Shown here in pieces: positions 1 to 7,109 of a stretch of 15,353 nt of DNA. Made by a program: the position numbers and the translations under genes. Source of the DNA: JAAYTY01 sp964569245 (GTDB lineage: Bacteria; Fermentibacterota; Fermentibacteria; Fermentibacterales; Fermentibacteraceae); assembly GCA_964569245.1 (NCBI GenBank), contig CAZMTK010000028.1, positions 1 through 15,353 of the forward strand. The letters are read 5' to 3'. Numbering within the stretch: position 1 is the stretch's first letter; each line of letters opens with the position of its first letter. Below the pieces are notes generated by a model. The model was not told the origin of the DNA. It worked only from the letters and a program-made list of their open reading frames with translations, and ran no database searches.

Positions 1-8
1 ACCTCCTT
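1..8 (-). promoter_or_regulatory. Shine-Dalgarno of a gene beyond the left edge
   Basis: Read on the minus strand, the last bases of the window are AAGGAGGT, a full complement of the 16S anti-SD. Start codons normally lie 5-9 nt further on, which places the start of a minus-strand gene just outside the window. It lies just downstream of the promoter candidate at 15-43, which supports the reading. Confidence 0.6.
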
Positions 9-14
9 GCGGCT

Positions 15-43
15 ATCATCAACCGACCTCATGTTGCTGTCAA
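15..43 (-). promoter_or_regulatory. Candidate sigma-70 promoter with overlapping inverted repeat
   Basis: The minus strand has a perfect -35 hexamer TTGACA (38-43). It is followed after exactly 17 nt by GATGAT (15-20), a 4/6 match to TATAAT. The perfect SD at 1-8 follows at once. The -35 is covered by an inverted repeat, CATGTT (30-35) and AACATG (42-47) separated by 6 nt, which could be an operator. The weak -10 makes the promoter call tentative. Confidence 0.35.
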
Positions 44-190
44 CATGCATGATGCACTTGCGCGATTTACTCAGGCACTCTGCATATTCCCGAGATTCCG
101 GGGATGTGCAGAATCGGCATAGCATGGGGAACCTGATAATCGCCGAAAGACTGGCCGCCCTCGAGAAGCACTTCCGGCGAAGCGCCCTAC

Positions 191-366
191 AGTATCAGGT
201 TGAAGAAACTCAAGAAATCAGCATATCCTTGGAAGTCATATGGATACTCCCAGAGACCAACAGGGGGCGGTAGCTTCCTGAGGTTCTGCACTGATGATGA
301 GCGGGCATCTTAATTGCAAACTCTTCAATGATATGAAGGTTTCTTGAGTTTCTCTAACCTGATACT
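191..366. repeat. ~176-bp inverted-repeat element, copy 1
   Basis: Two arms of about 37 nt, at 190-226 and 331-367, are inverted copies of each other, with about 32 of 37 positions identical by eye. Each begins with the tip CAGTATCAGGTT. A second element of almost identical size with the same tip AGTATCAGGT lies at 6935-7109 in the same orientation. The interiors also align in part: a GCGG..TCC-GAGGTT..CTGAT block sits 85 nt from the tip here and 87 nt there. The right arm overlaps the last codons and the TAG stop of the thioesterase gene. It looks like a MITE/REPIN-type element or a structured intergenic module. I see no transposase nearby. Confidence 0.7.
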
Positions 367-767
367 GTGGTGCCACTCCTGCAGATGAATGTCGCTTCGG
401 CCGTGGCGTGGACGGTGTCACCCACCCTGAGTTCCGCGCTGAGGCGGTACAGGGGCGGCCTCTCCTGCTCCATGCGGGCCGAAAGGAACATCGTGCCGTC
501 GCAGGGAACCGGCCTCAGGTAGCGTATCCCGAGCTCGGCGGTCATTGCGGGGATTTCCCTGTGCAGAAGCAGATGCGTCATCACGGCATCGAGAAGTGCG
601 CCGATGACGCCTCCGTGGAGAACGCCGTCGTATCCCTGCAGTGCGGGATGTGCCTCGAAGAGCGCCGTCATGGTCCCGTCTTCCATGTCGGTGAACCGGA
701 GGCGGAGGGACAGGGGATCCCTCCCGCCGCACATCAGGCAGTCCCGGTGGTTATCGGCCCTTTTCAC
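354..767 (-). CDS. PaaI-type hotdog-fold thioesterase
   Basis: Predicted 137-residue single-domain hotdog protein that would hydrolyse an acyl-CoA or similar thioester. Residues 51-53 are the HGG of the hotdog helix (GYDGVLHGGVIGALLDAVM), with an acidic residue at D60 as in the PaaI/YbgC-like 4HBT families. The strand ending RYLRPVPCDG is also typical. An N-terminal CLMCGG motif (Cys10, Cys13) is seen in a subset of these proteins. I chose GTG at 767 because GGGAGG (775-780) sits 7 nt upstream. A GTG at 806 would overlap the mrp gene by 23 nt and has no SD. It is the last gene of the operon, 16 nt after the Mrp-type gene. Its stop lies inside the inverted-repeat element. Substrate unknown. 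Confidence 0.8.
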   Translation of the reverse strand: MKRADNHRDCLMCGGRDPLSLRLRFTDMEDGTMTALFEAHPALQGYDGVLHGGVIGALLDAVMTHLLLHREIPAMTAELGIRYLRPVPCDGTMFLSARMEQERPPLYRLSAELRVGDTVHATAEATFICRSGTTVSG

Positions 768-783
768 CGCCCGGCCTCCCGGA

Positions 784-1986
784 CTAGTGATCACATACGT
801 TTTCACCTGTCACGAGCGTTCCGGCGAGATAGCTTTTCACGATCTCCTCCGGCGTTTCGGGCAGGGCTCCGGTGATCACCTCGATTCCGCCTTCCGAGAA
901 CAGCCCCCGCGCCCTGCTGCCCATTCCGCCGGCGATTATGAGCTGCACACCCTCCCTGGCCAGCCACCTCGGCAGCAGCCCGGGCTCGTGCGGTGGAGCC
1001 TGCAGATCGGCCCTCGAGAGCACCTCGCCCTTCGCGCGATCGACTTCGAGAACCGCGAACGAGTCGCAATGGCCGAAATGAGCGCACAGGCGCCCTCCTG
1101 ATACGGGTACTGCGACCTTCATGCTGCTCCTTCCCTCGGGGTTCTCCGGTTTCACTCCGGAATGTCCCGAGCGGGATTCGGTGATGCCTCCCAGTATTTC
1201 GCTCATGATCCTTGCAGTCGGCGTCTTCGAGTAATGATAGACAAAAGGCCTGCCTGAGTCGCATGACTCGGCCACGAGCGGATCGAGTGGCACGGCCCCG
1301 AGGAAGGGAACGTCCATGTCGCGGGCCATCTCCGCCCCTCCGCCGCTCATGAGCACGTGCGTCACCTCTCCGCACTTCGGGCACGCGAAGCCGCTCATGT
1401 TCTCGATCACGCCGAGGACCTGCACTCCCAGCTTCCTGCAGAATGAGATGCACTTCCTGACGTCCACCGCAGCCACCCTCTGGGGGGTCGTCACCACCAC
1501 CGCCCCGTCCACGGGTCCCATCAGCTGGCAGACTGATAGAGGCTCGTCGCCCGTGCCCGGCGGTGAATCGACCACCAGGTAGTCCAGGTCGCCCCACTCC
1601 ACGTCGCTCAGGAACTGCCTGATGAGTCCGGCCTTGAGCGGTCCGCGCCATATAACCGCATCGTCGATGCTGTCCGTGAAGAAGCCCAGCGAGATGACCT
1701 TCATGCCCGCGGCTTCCACCGGGACGATCACGCCGTCGATCGCTTCAGCCCTCCTGCCCTCGATGCCCAGCATCGTGGGCATGCTCGGGCCGTGTATGTC
1801 GACATCGAGGAGCCCGGTTCGATGTCCGGCGAGCGCCAGCGATGCGGCCAGGTTCACCGCGACAGTGCTCTTGCCCACGCCCCCCTTGCCCGAGAGCACG
1901 AGTATCTTGTGCCGTATGCGACCGAGGCGCATCCGGATGACTTCTTCCTGGCCGGTGTTCCTTTCCGAAAGGCTGGGTTCAGCCAT
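784..1986 (-). CDS. Mrp/NBP35 Fe-S carrier ATPase fused to a DIMC domain (MrpORP-like)
   Basis: 400 residues. Residues 25-270 are an Mrp/ApbC-type P-loop NTPase: deviant Walker A GKGGVGKST (33-41), DVDIHGPSMP (61-70), DSPPGTGDE (140-148), and the cluster-binding CPKC (202-205). After a linker, residues 289-395 form a dinitrogenase iron-molybdenum cofactor (DIMC/NifX-NifB C-terminal) domain, beginning MKVAVPVSGG and carrying HFGHCDSF. The fusion matches MrpORP of the Desulfovibrio orange-protein complex. The family binds and transfers Fe-S clusters. The DIMC domain suggests docking with, or loading of, the stand-alone DIMC proteins encoded upstream in the operon. Start ATG at 1986 follows GGAGG by 5 nt and overlaps the end of the preceding gene by 8 nt. 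A longer frame up to 2076 lacks an SD and lies inside that gene. Confidence 0.9.
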   Translation of the reverse strand: MAEPSLSERNTGQEEVIRMRLGRIRHKILVLSGKGGVGKSTVAVNLAASLALAGHRTGLLDVDIHGPSMPTMLGIEGRRAEAIDGVIVPVEAAGMKVISLGFFTDSIDDAVIWRGPLKAGLIRQFLSDVEWGDLDYLVVDSPPGTGDEPLSVCQLMGPVDGAVVVTTPQRVAAVDVRKCISFCRKLGVQVLGVIENMSGFACPKCGEVTHVLMSGGGAEMARDMDVPFLGAVPLDPLVAESCDSGRPFVYHYSKTPTARIMSEILGGITESRSGHSGVKPENPEGRSSMKVAVPVSGGRLCAHFGHCDSFAVLEVDRAKGEVLSRADLQAPPHEPGLLPRWLAREGVQLIIAGGMGSRARGLFSEGGIEVITGALPETPEEIVKSYLAGTLVTGENVCDH

Positions 1987-2881
1987 CGATTCCTCCGATC
2001 GTGCAGACCGTCTTCCAGACGGCGGTGATGTCGGCCGAGGCGGGGCAGTCAGTCTCGACCACGGTCTTCGCATCAATCATGGCACGGATCACACCCGTAT
2101 CGTACCTCACCCTGCCGGCCGCCCGCGCTCCCGATTTCTCAGTGACAGCCTCGATCTCCTCCGTGATCCCGGGATTGATGTCCCACTTGTTAACGCAGAC
2201 GGCGCAGGGTATCCCGAAGTGCCGGGCCAGGGACAGGACCCTCTCGAGATCGTGGACTCCCGACATCGTCGGCTCTGTCACTACCACCGCGAGGGAGGAA
2301 CCGGTCACGGATGCGATGACGGGACATCCGATCCCGGGCGGGCCGTCCGCCAGGACCAGAGGAATGCCGTCGGCCCCGGCGATCCTCCGGGCCTCCTTCC
2401 TCACGAGCGAGACCAGCCTGCCGGAGTTCTCAGCGCCGGGAGTAAGACGAGCGTGCACCATCGCTCCCGCCCTGGTCCCGGATATCATCCATTCACCGCA
2501 GTCGCACACCGGGAAGTCGATGGCTCCGGCCGGACAGAACCGGACACATACGCCGCAGCCCTCGCAGGAGAAGGGATCTACGGAGTAACAGCCCCCTTCG
2601 AGCCTCACGGCGCCGAACCTGCAGAGTTCCATGCATCTTCCGCAGGCGGTGCAGGCCTCCTTCCTGATGACGGCCTCGTTACCGCTTAGGAAGCGGCTGC
2701 GCTCGGCTGTTTCGGGTGAGAGAAGGAGGTGCATGTCGGCTGCGTCCACGTCGCAATCCGCGATGACGCAGCCGCGGGCGAGCACGGCGAACGAGGCCGT
2801 GAAGCTGGTCTTCCCCGTGCCGCCCTTCCCGCTGATCACCACGATCTCGCGCACGCCTCCCCGAGGAGCCTGCCTGCTCAT
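1979..2881 (-). CDS. MinD-superfamily ATPase with inserted 2x[4Fe-4S] ferredoxin domain (second of pair)
   Basis: 300 residues, cytoplasmic. Deviant Walker A GKGGTGKT (18-25), then ADCDVDAADMH. A ferredoxin insert supplies two CxxCxxCxxxC sets (Cys77/80/83/87 and Cys106/109/112/116), each followed by the usual small/aromatic residues and, in the second, CPAGAI. The NTPase fold resumes with DGPPGIGCPV and TEPTMSGVHDLERV. Two further Cys (126, 128) follow the insert. Proteins of this kind occur in tandem in ORP clusters (DVU2103/DVU2104 type) and are thought to couple ATP hydrolysis to electron or cluster transfer. Start ATG (2881) follows GGGAGGG and overlaps the preceding stop as ATGA, so it is translationally coupled to its paralogue. 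The pair probably forms a heterodimer (inference). Confidence 0.88.
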   Translation of the reverse strand: MSRQAPRGGVREIVVISGKGGTGKTSFTASFAVLARGCVIADCDVDAADMHLLLSPETAERSRFLSGNEAVIRKEACTACGRCMELCRFGAVRLEGGCYSVDPFSCEGCGVCVRFCPAGAIDFPVCDCGEWMISGTRAGAMVHARLTPGAENSGRLVSLVRKEARRIAGADGIPLVLADGPPGIGCPVIASVTGSSLAVVVTEPTMSGVHDLERVLSLARHFGIPCAVCVNKWDINPGITEEIEAVTEKSGARAAGRVRYDTGVIRAMIDAKTVVETDCPASADITAVWKTVCTIGGIDG

Positions 2882-3735
2882 CGGACCCTCCCTGAAGAGA
2901 GGGCCTCTGCAGCCTCCAGGATGGAACGAAAGAGGTCTGCGTACTCCGGGAGCGTCTCTGCCACGGGTTCCCCCCTGGAGTAGGCCTCGGCCACCCTCCT
3001 GTCGTCGGGGATCCGTGCGATGACGGGGATCCCTTCTCCTGCGCAGAATGCATCGACTCCGCCGTCACCCGATCCTGCACGGTTCACCACGACACCGAAC
3101 GGGATGCCGAGCGTCCTGACAGTTTCGACCGCCAGCGCGAGATCGTGCAGACCGAACGGTGTAGGCTCGGTGACCAAAACGGCCGCGTCTGCGCCGGTCA
3201 CGGTTGCCACCATCGAGCAGGACGTCCCGGGCGGGGCGTCAAGGATTACGGGCATATCCCCGGGAATGGACTTCTTAACCGCCCTGATAAGCGGTACCGC
3301 CATCGCCACGCCCACGTCGAGCCTGCCTTCGATCAGGGCCACGCAGCCCCTGGTGAGCGTGTCCACGGCACCTATCCTCCGGACGGCCTCCGTGATCGCT
3401 CCCGACGGGCACACCAGCATGCACCCTCCGCAGCCGTGGCACAGCTCGGGGAACACCATCGCCGCAGCCCCGAGGGAGACTATGGCGTGGTATCTGCAGA
3501 ACCTGCTGCATTCCCCGCAGGCGGTGCACCTGCCCTCGTCAACGACGGGGACGGGCACGGTCACGGCACGGGAGGAGATGAAGTCACCCTTCGTGAAGAT
3601 CCGGCAGTCGGGCTCCTCGACATCACAGTCTGCCAGCACAATGCTTCTCCCGGCGGCGAGCGCCATGCCCACCGCGAGGGTGGTCTTTCCCGTACCGCCC
3701 TTTCCGGATGCTACGGCAAGCGTGAAACCCTTCAG
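2878..3735 (-). CDS. MinD-superfamily ATPase with inserted 2x[4Fe-4S] ferredoxin domain (first of pair), probable CTG start
   Basis: 285 residues from the proposed start. Walker A GKGGTGKT (11-18), ADCDVEEPDC (35-44). The ferredoxin insert has Cys70/73/76/80 and Cys99/102/105/109 (CHGCGGCMLVCPSGAI). Then DAPPGTSCS and TEPTPFGLHDLALA follow. It is clearly paralogous to the next gene. The start is unusual. No ATG, GTG or TTG lies in frame near the conserved N-terminus; the nearest ATG is 22 codons upstream, deep in the previous gene and without support. A CTG at 3735 has GGAGGGGG just upstream and overlaps the previous stop as CTGA, the same geometry as the ATGA junction downstream. I infer a CTG start. 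The domain call is firm and the start less so. Confidence 0.85.
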   Translation of the reverse strand: MKGFTLAVASGKGGTGKTTLAVGMALAAGRSIVLADCDVEEPDCRIFTKGDFISSRAVTVPVPVVDEGRCTACGECSRFCRYHAIVSLGAAAMVFPELCHGCGGCMLVCPSGAITEAVRRIGAVDTLTRGCVALIEGRLDVGVAMAVPLIRAVKKSIPGDMPVILDAPPGTSCSMVATVTGADAAVLVTEPTPFGLHDLALAVETVRTLGIPFGVVVNRAGSGDGGVDAFCAGEGIPVIARIPDDRRVAEAYSRGEPVAETLPEYADLFRSILEAAEALSSGRVR

Positions 3736-4025
3736 CTTCCCCCTCCGGCATAGAACAGCCTGCAGAAGCAGTGGCCATCGGCAGCTATCTCGTCCTTCCA
3801 CTCCGGGCAGGTGCAGGTCTTGTCCTTCGAGGGATCGAGGGGATGTGACTGCTTGCAGGGGCAGTACGGCTTCCCTGTGGCGACCAGGTTCTCCGTCATC
3901 AGGCCCAGCACCTTCTCGACCCTCTCACCGTCGGTGTTCAGGACGAACCCGTTCTCCGATGCGACGATCTTCATCTTCTCGAGCAGGGATGCATACTCAG
4001 CTTCGTGCGTGGTCCAGTTGTTCAC
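3732..4025 (-). CDS. Ferredoxin-thioredoxin reductase catalytic (beta) subunit-like protein
   Basis: 97 residues. Three CxC motifs define the family: CPC (Cys55, 57), CTC (71, 73) and CFC (86, 88), the last in GHCFCRLFY. In known FTR four of these cysteines hold a [4Fe-4S] cluster and two form the redox-active disulfide that reduces thioredoxin-like proteins with ferredoxin electrons. Spacing between the second and third CxC is longer than in the plant enzyme, as I recall for anaerobe versions. GTG at 4025 is preferred because AGGAGGGG precedes it by 4 nt. ATG at 4049 has no SD. No variable (alpha) FTR subunit is visible nearby. Its place directly before the ferredoxin-MinD pair suggests it takes electrons from them or protects thiols of cluster carriers (inference). 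Confidence 0.85.
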   Translation of the reverse strand: MNNWTTHEAEYASLLEKMKIVASENGFVLNTDGERVEKVLGLMTENLVATGKPYCPCKQSHPLDPSKDKTCTCPEWKDEIAADGHCFCRLFYAGGGS

Positions 4026-4053
4026 GGCCCCTCCTATTGGATGATCCATACTG

Positions 4054-4419
4054 CTAGACCCAGTGCCCCTCCACGTCTGCCGAGGCAGCCGGCTGCAGCC
4101 TTCCGGCCAGGAGCTCCTCGAGTGCTTTCCCGACCGTGAGGCCTCCCGGGCAGGTATAGACCTCTATACCCGCTGATGTAAGGGCTTTGAAGGCCTTGGG
4201 ACCGACATGGCCCGTCACCAGCCGGGATGCGCCGAGCCTGGACACCGCCTCTGCCGCCTGTATTCCGGCGCCGCTTGACGCCTCCACACCCCTTGTGTTG
4301 GAGTGGAATTCGAACTGCTGCGTATCCGTGTCGTACACGGCGAAGGTGGCCGCACGCCCGAACCGCTCGTCCAGCGGCGAGTCGGATGCATTCCCGGATG
4401 ATGTCAGCGCGATCTTCAT
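4054..4419 (-). CDS. Stand-alone DIMC-domain protein (NifX/ORP-like)
   Basis: 121 residues, essentially one dinitrogenase iron-molybdenum cofactor domain: MKIALTSSG at the N-terminus, PLDERFGRA (15-23), the GIQAAEAVSRLGASRLVTG helix-strand unit, and a GIEVYTCPGG strand near the end. The family includes NifX, NifY, the C-terminus of NifB and the Desulfovibrio orange protein (ORP), which bind Fe-Mo-type or Mo-Cu-S clusters. By size and neighbourhood it is the best candidate for the ORP-equivalent cluster carrier here. Which metal it binds cannot be read from the sequence. Its ATG directly abuts the stop of the DUF5320-type gene (TAGATG), with AAAGG as SD in the end of that gene. It is therefore translationally linked. 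Confidence 0.85.
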   Translation of the reverse strand: MKIALTSSGNASDSPLDERFGRAATFAVYDTDTQQFEFHSNTRGVEASSGAGIQAAEAVSRLGASRLVTGHVGPKAFKALTSAGIEVYTCPGGLTVGKALEELLAGRLQPAASADVEGHWV

Positions 4420-4770
4420 CTATCTGCCTTTCTGTGCCTTCGCCTCACCGGCCGCTGAGCCGCCGAGCTCCTCCAGTCGGGCATTGATCCTTTCGAGCTG
4501 CTCCTGGAGCATCCTCGCCTGAGCCTGGAGAGCGGTGACCTCCGAAGCTGGGTCGGAGCCCTGGAATGCAGGCTGAACCAATCCCTGGAATCTCATATAA
4601 CCGGGGATTCCGGTAGCCCTGAACCAGTACCTGTGTCCCCTGCCGCCTCCGAAACTGCCGAACGGGCCGGCATTGGCATAACCGGGAACACCGTAACCAG
4701 CACAGTAGCCGGCACCCCTTCCGGTCATCGGGCCCATTCCCATGGGTCCTGTTCTGTCTCCTCTAGGCAT
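4420..4770 (-). CDS. DUF5320-type Gly/Met-rich small protein with C-terminal coiled coil
   Basis: 116 residues. The N-terminus MPRGDRTGPMGMGPMTGRG followed by YCAGY is the signature of the DUF5320 family, small proteins of unknown function often encoded next to DIMC proteins in anaerobes. The middle is Gly/Phe/Tyr-rich and probably disordered. Residues about 78-105 form a heptad-like helix (VTALQAQARMLQEQLERINA) that may oligomerise or dock on partners. The start at 4770 follows GGGGAG by 5 nt and fits the family N-terminus; a longer frame up to 5007 overlaps the preceding gene and is discarded. It sits 34 nt after the zinc-ribbon DIMC gene and abuts the ORP-like gene. A scaffold or adaptor role is inference. 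Confidence 0.82.
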   Translation of the reverse strand: MPRGDRTGPMGMGPMTGRGAGYCAGYGVPGYANAGPFGSFGGGRGHRYWFRATGIPGYMRFQGLVQPAFQGSDPASEVTALQAQARMLQEQLERINARLEELGGSAAGEAKAQKGR

Positions 4771-4804
4771 TTCGCTCCCCCTTCCCGCGGCAGAGCCGCA
4801 TAGT

Positions 4805-5404
4805 TCACTCCCGCGAAAGCTTGGTTCCGCACCGGGGGCATTTCCTGTCGTAGCACGGAACACCCCGCTCGTGCGGCTCCGAATAGCCGCAAGCCGTGCA
4901 GACGCACCTGCCGGATGGTCCGAGTGCCATGCCACCCATCCTGCCCCGCGCACCCGTTCCGGTTCGGCCTCCGCCGCCCCCTCCGCCGCCGGCGCCCCTT
5001 CCCGCACCTCCGCCCTGCATGTCGCTCCTTCCCTTCCGGCACCTCCGCCCGGTCGAGCCCATGGAGCCCCACGGGCAGCCCGGCATGTCGAAGGCCGGAG
5101 TCTCCAGCCTTCCCGACATCCATGCCTCGACTATCTCGTCCAGGTCTCCCGAGACGAAGGGCCTCACTTCGATTCCGTACGCCGAGAGAAGGGTCAGGAG
5201 CTGCCTTGAGACGGCTCCGCACACCAGCACGGAGACGCCCCTTGCAGCCATCCAGAAAGCCCGCCTGGCAGGTGAGTCGGCGAGGATGTACTCGTCGGTG
5301 GAGGAAACGATCACTCCGTCCTCGGCCTCGATCACCCTGGCATGCTCGGAGACGTCGAACAGAGGCGCTATTCTGCCGTCCCATGCCGAAAAGGCGATTC
5401 TCAT
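4805..5404 (-). CDS. DIMC-domain protein with glycine-rich linker and zinc-ribbon-like C-terminus
   Basis: 199 residues, first gene of the operon. Residues 1-100 form a DIMC/NifX-like domain (MRIAFSAWDGRIAPLFD). Residues about 110-165 are a low-complexity Gly/Arg linker with an uninterrupted run of glycines (139-146). Residues 167-192 carry CxCxxC...C....CxxC (Cys167, 169, 172, 184, 189, 192; CYDRKCPRCGTKL), resembling a zinc ribbon or rubredoxin-like knuckle. ATG at 5404 is chosen because GAGGAGG ends 4 nt upstream and the DIMC domain begins there. An ATG at 5419 would lie at about the transcription start expected from the sigma-54 promoter at 5430-5444. The tail may bind zinc or an Fe-S centre and dock to the other DIMC proteins (inference). 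Confidence 0.85.
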   Translation of the reverse strand: MRIAFSAWDGRIAPLFDVSEHARVIEAEDGVIVSSTDEYILADSPARRAFWMAARGVSVLVCGAVSRQLLTLLSAYGIEVRPFVSGDLDEIVEAWMSGRLETPAFDMPGCPWGSMGSTGRRCRKGRSDMQGGGAGRGAGGGGGGGGRTGTGARGRMGGMALGPSGRCVCTACGYSEPHERGVPCYDRKCPRCGTKLSRE

Positions 5405-5429
5405 GCGCCCTCCTCGCATATTGATTGGA

Positions 5430-5444
5430 GCATACTGCGTGCCA
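5430..5444 (-). promoter_or_regulatory. Sigma-54 (-24/-12) promoter of the ORP-type operon
   Basis: The minus strand reads TGGCACGCAGTATGC, against consensus TGGCACG-N4-TTGC. The -24 box is perfect, the -12 box has one mismatch (ATGC), and the GG-N10-GC spacing is exact. Transcription would begin near 5418-5419, giving a leader of about 15 nt with the SD GAGGAGG before the ATG at 5404. It lies between the operon and an adjacent gene for a sigma-54 activator, as expected for cognate control. Confidence 0.85.
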
Positions 5445-5561
5445 ATCCTGCCGCGGGTGGATCCGATTTCGTATATTGTTGTTTAATTTTGTATTACAGA
5501 TTCAGATCAGTACCGGACCAGAAAGGCAGATGTTGCGAGTTCAGTTCACATATAGAAAGGG

Positions 5562-5583
5562 TATGATGCGAATATGCATCATA
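5562..5583. promoter_or_regulatory. Candidate upstream activator site (8-bp-arm palindrome)
   Basis: TATGATGC (5562-5569) and GCATCATA (5576-5583) are perfect inverted copies separated by 6 nt. The centre lies about 130 nt upstream of the -24/-12 element, the usual distance for an enhancer-type site of a sigma-54 activator. It is just after the activator gene's stop, but the arms are AT-rich and no T-run follows, so a terminator is less likely. Confidence 0.5.
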
Positions 5584-5587
5584 TGGC

Positions 5588-6916
<1,329 letters not shown>

Positions 6917-6934
6917 CTCGCGCCGCCCCTCCAT

Positions 6935-7109
6935 AGTATCAGGTCAAAGATACTTAACAAACCCGGAAGATTTTCTCCTTCAAGCGTTTGTGCATGTCTC
7001 TGTGTATGATCTCTGCGGAAATCCAGAGGTTGTATCGAACTGATTGACGCAGGCCCGAGCAATTGTCCGCCTTCGGGATACGGGTTTAAAGCTTCTTCGA
7101 CCTGATACT
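6935..7109. repeat. ~175-bp inverted-repeat element, copy 2
   Basis: The left arm starts TAGTATCAGGTCAAAGA (6934-6950) and the right arm, read on the minus strand from 7110, starts TAGTATCAGGTCGAAGA. Both run on to AAACCCG. Tip-to-tip length is 175 nt against 176 nt for the copy at 191-366. Orientation is the same and part of the interior is shared (GCGG..TCC-GAGGTT..ACTGAT). It fills the whole gap between the PEP-synthase-like gene, whose TAG stop (7108-7110) it overlaps, and the activator gene. It must therefore also contain the activator's leader and any local promoter. Confidence 0.7.

Larger units (their letters stand above)
1..353. other. Left intergenic region without a convincing gene
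   Basis: This stretch separates the thioesterase gene from the gene expected beyond the left edge. It holds the SD and promoter candidate (1-47) and most of the inverted-repeat element starting at 191. Between about 60 and 190 I see nothing I can name. A plus-strand open frame at 7-273 has no SD and no recognisable protein features, and it runs into the repeat. The region is visibly richer in A and T than the flanking coding DNA. Confidence 0.5.

Noticed and set aside
46..56. Half-site ATGATGC near the left edge as a second activator site
   Set aside because: A single 7-mer match is expected by chance in a window this size, and no sigma-54 promoter is visible beside it.
7..273. 88-codon plus-strand frame at the left edge
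   Set aside because: It has no SD or protein features, opposes the promoter and SD of a minus-strand gene, and crosses the inverted-repeat arm.
1094..1106. CCTGATAC inside the mrp gene, and a similar match near 10722, as further repeat tips
   Set aside because: Both lie in coding sequence with no partner arm and no extended similarity to the element ends.
1622..4057. Long plus-strand frames at 1622-2689 and 3020-4057
   Set aside because: They are antisense to the Mrp and MinD/ferredoxin genes, whose Walker and cysteine motifs prove the minus-strand reading.
5562..5583. Palindrome after the activator gene as a rho-independent terminator
   Set aside because: The stem is AT-rich with a 6-nt loop and is not followed by a T-run. 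Its position fits an activator-binding site better.
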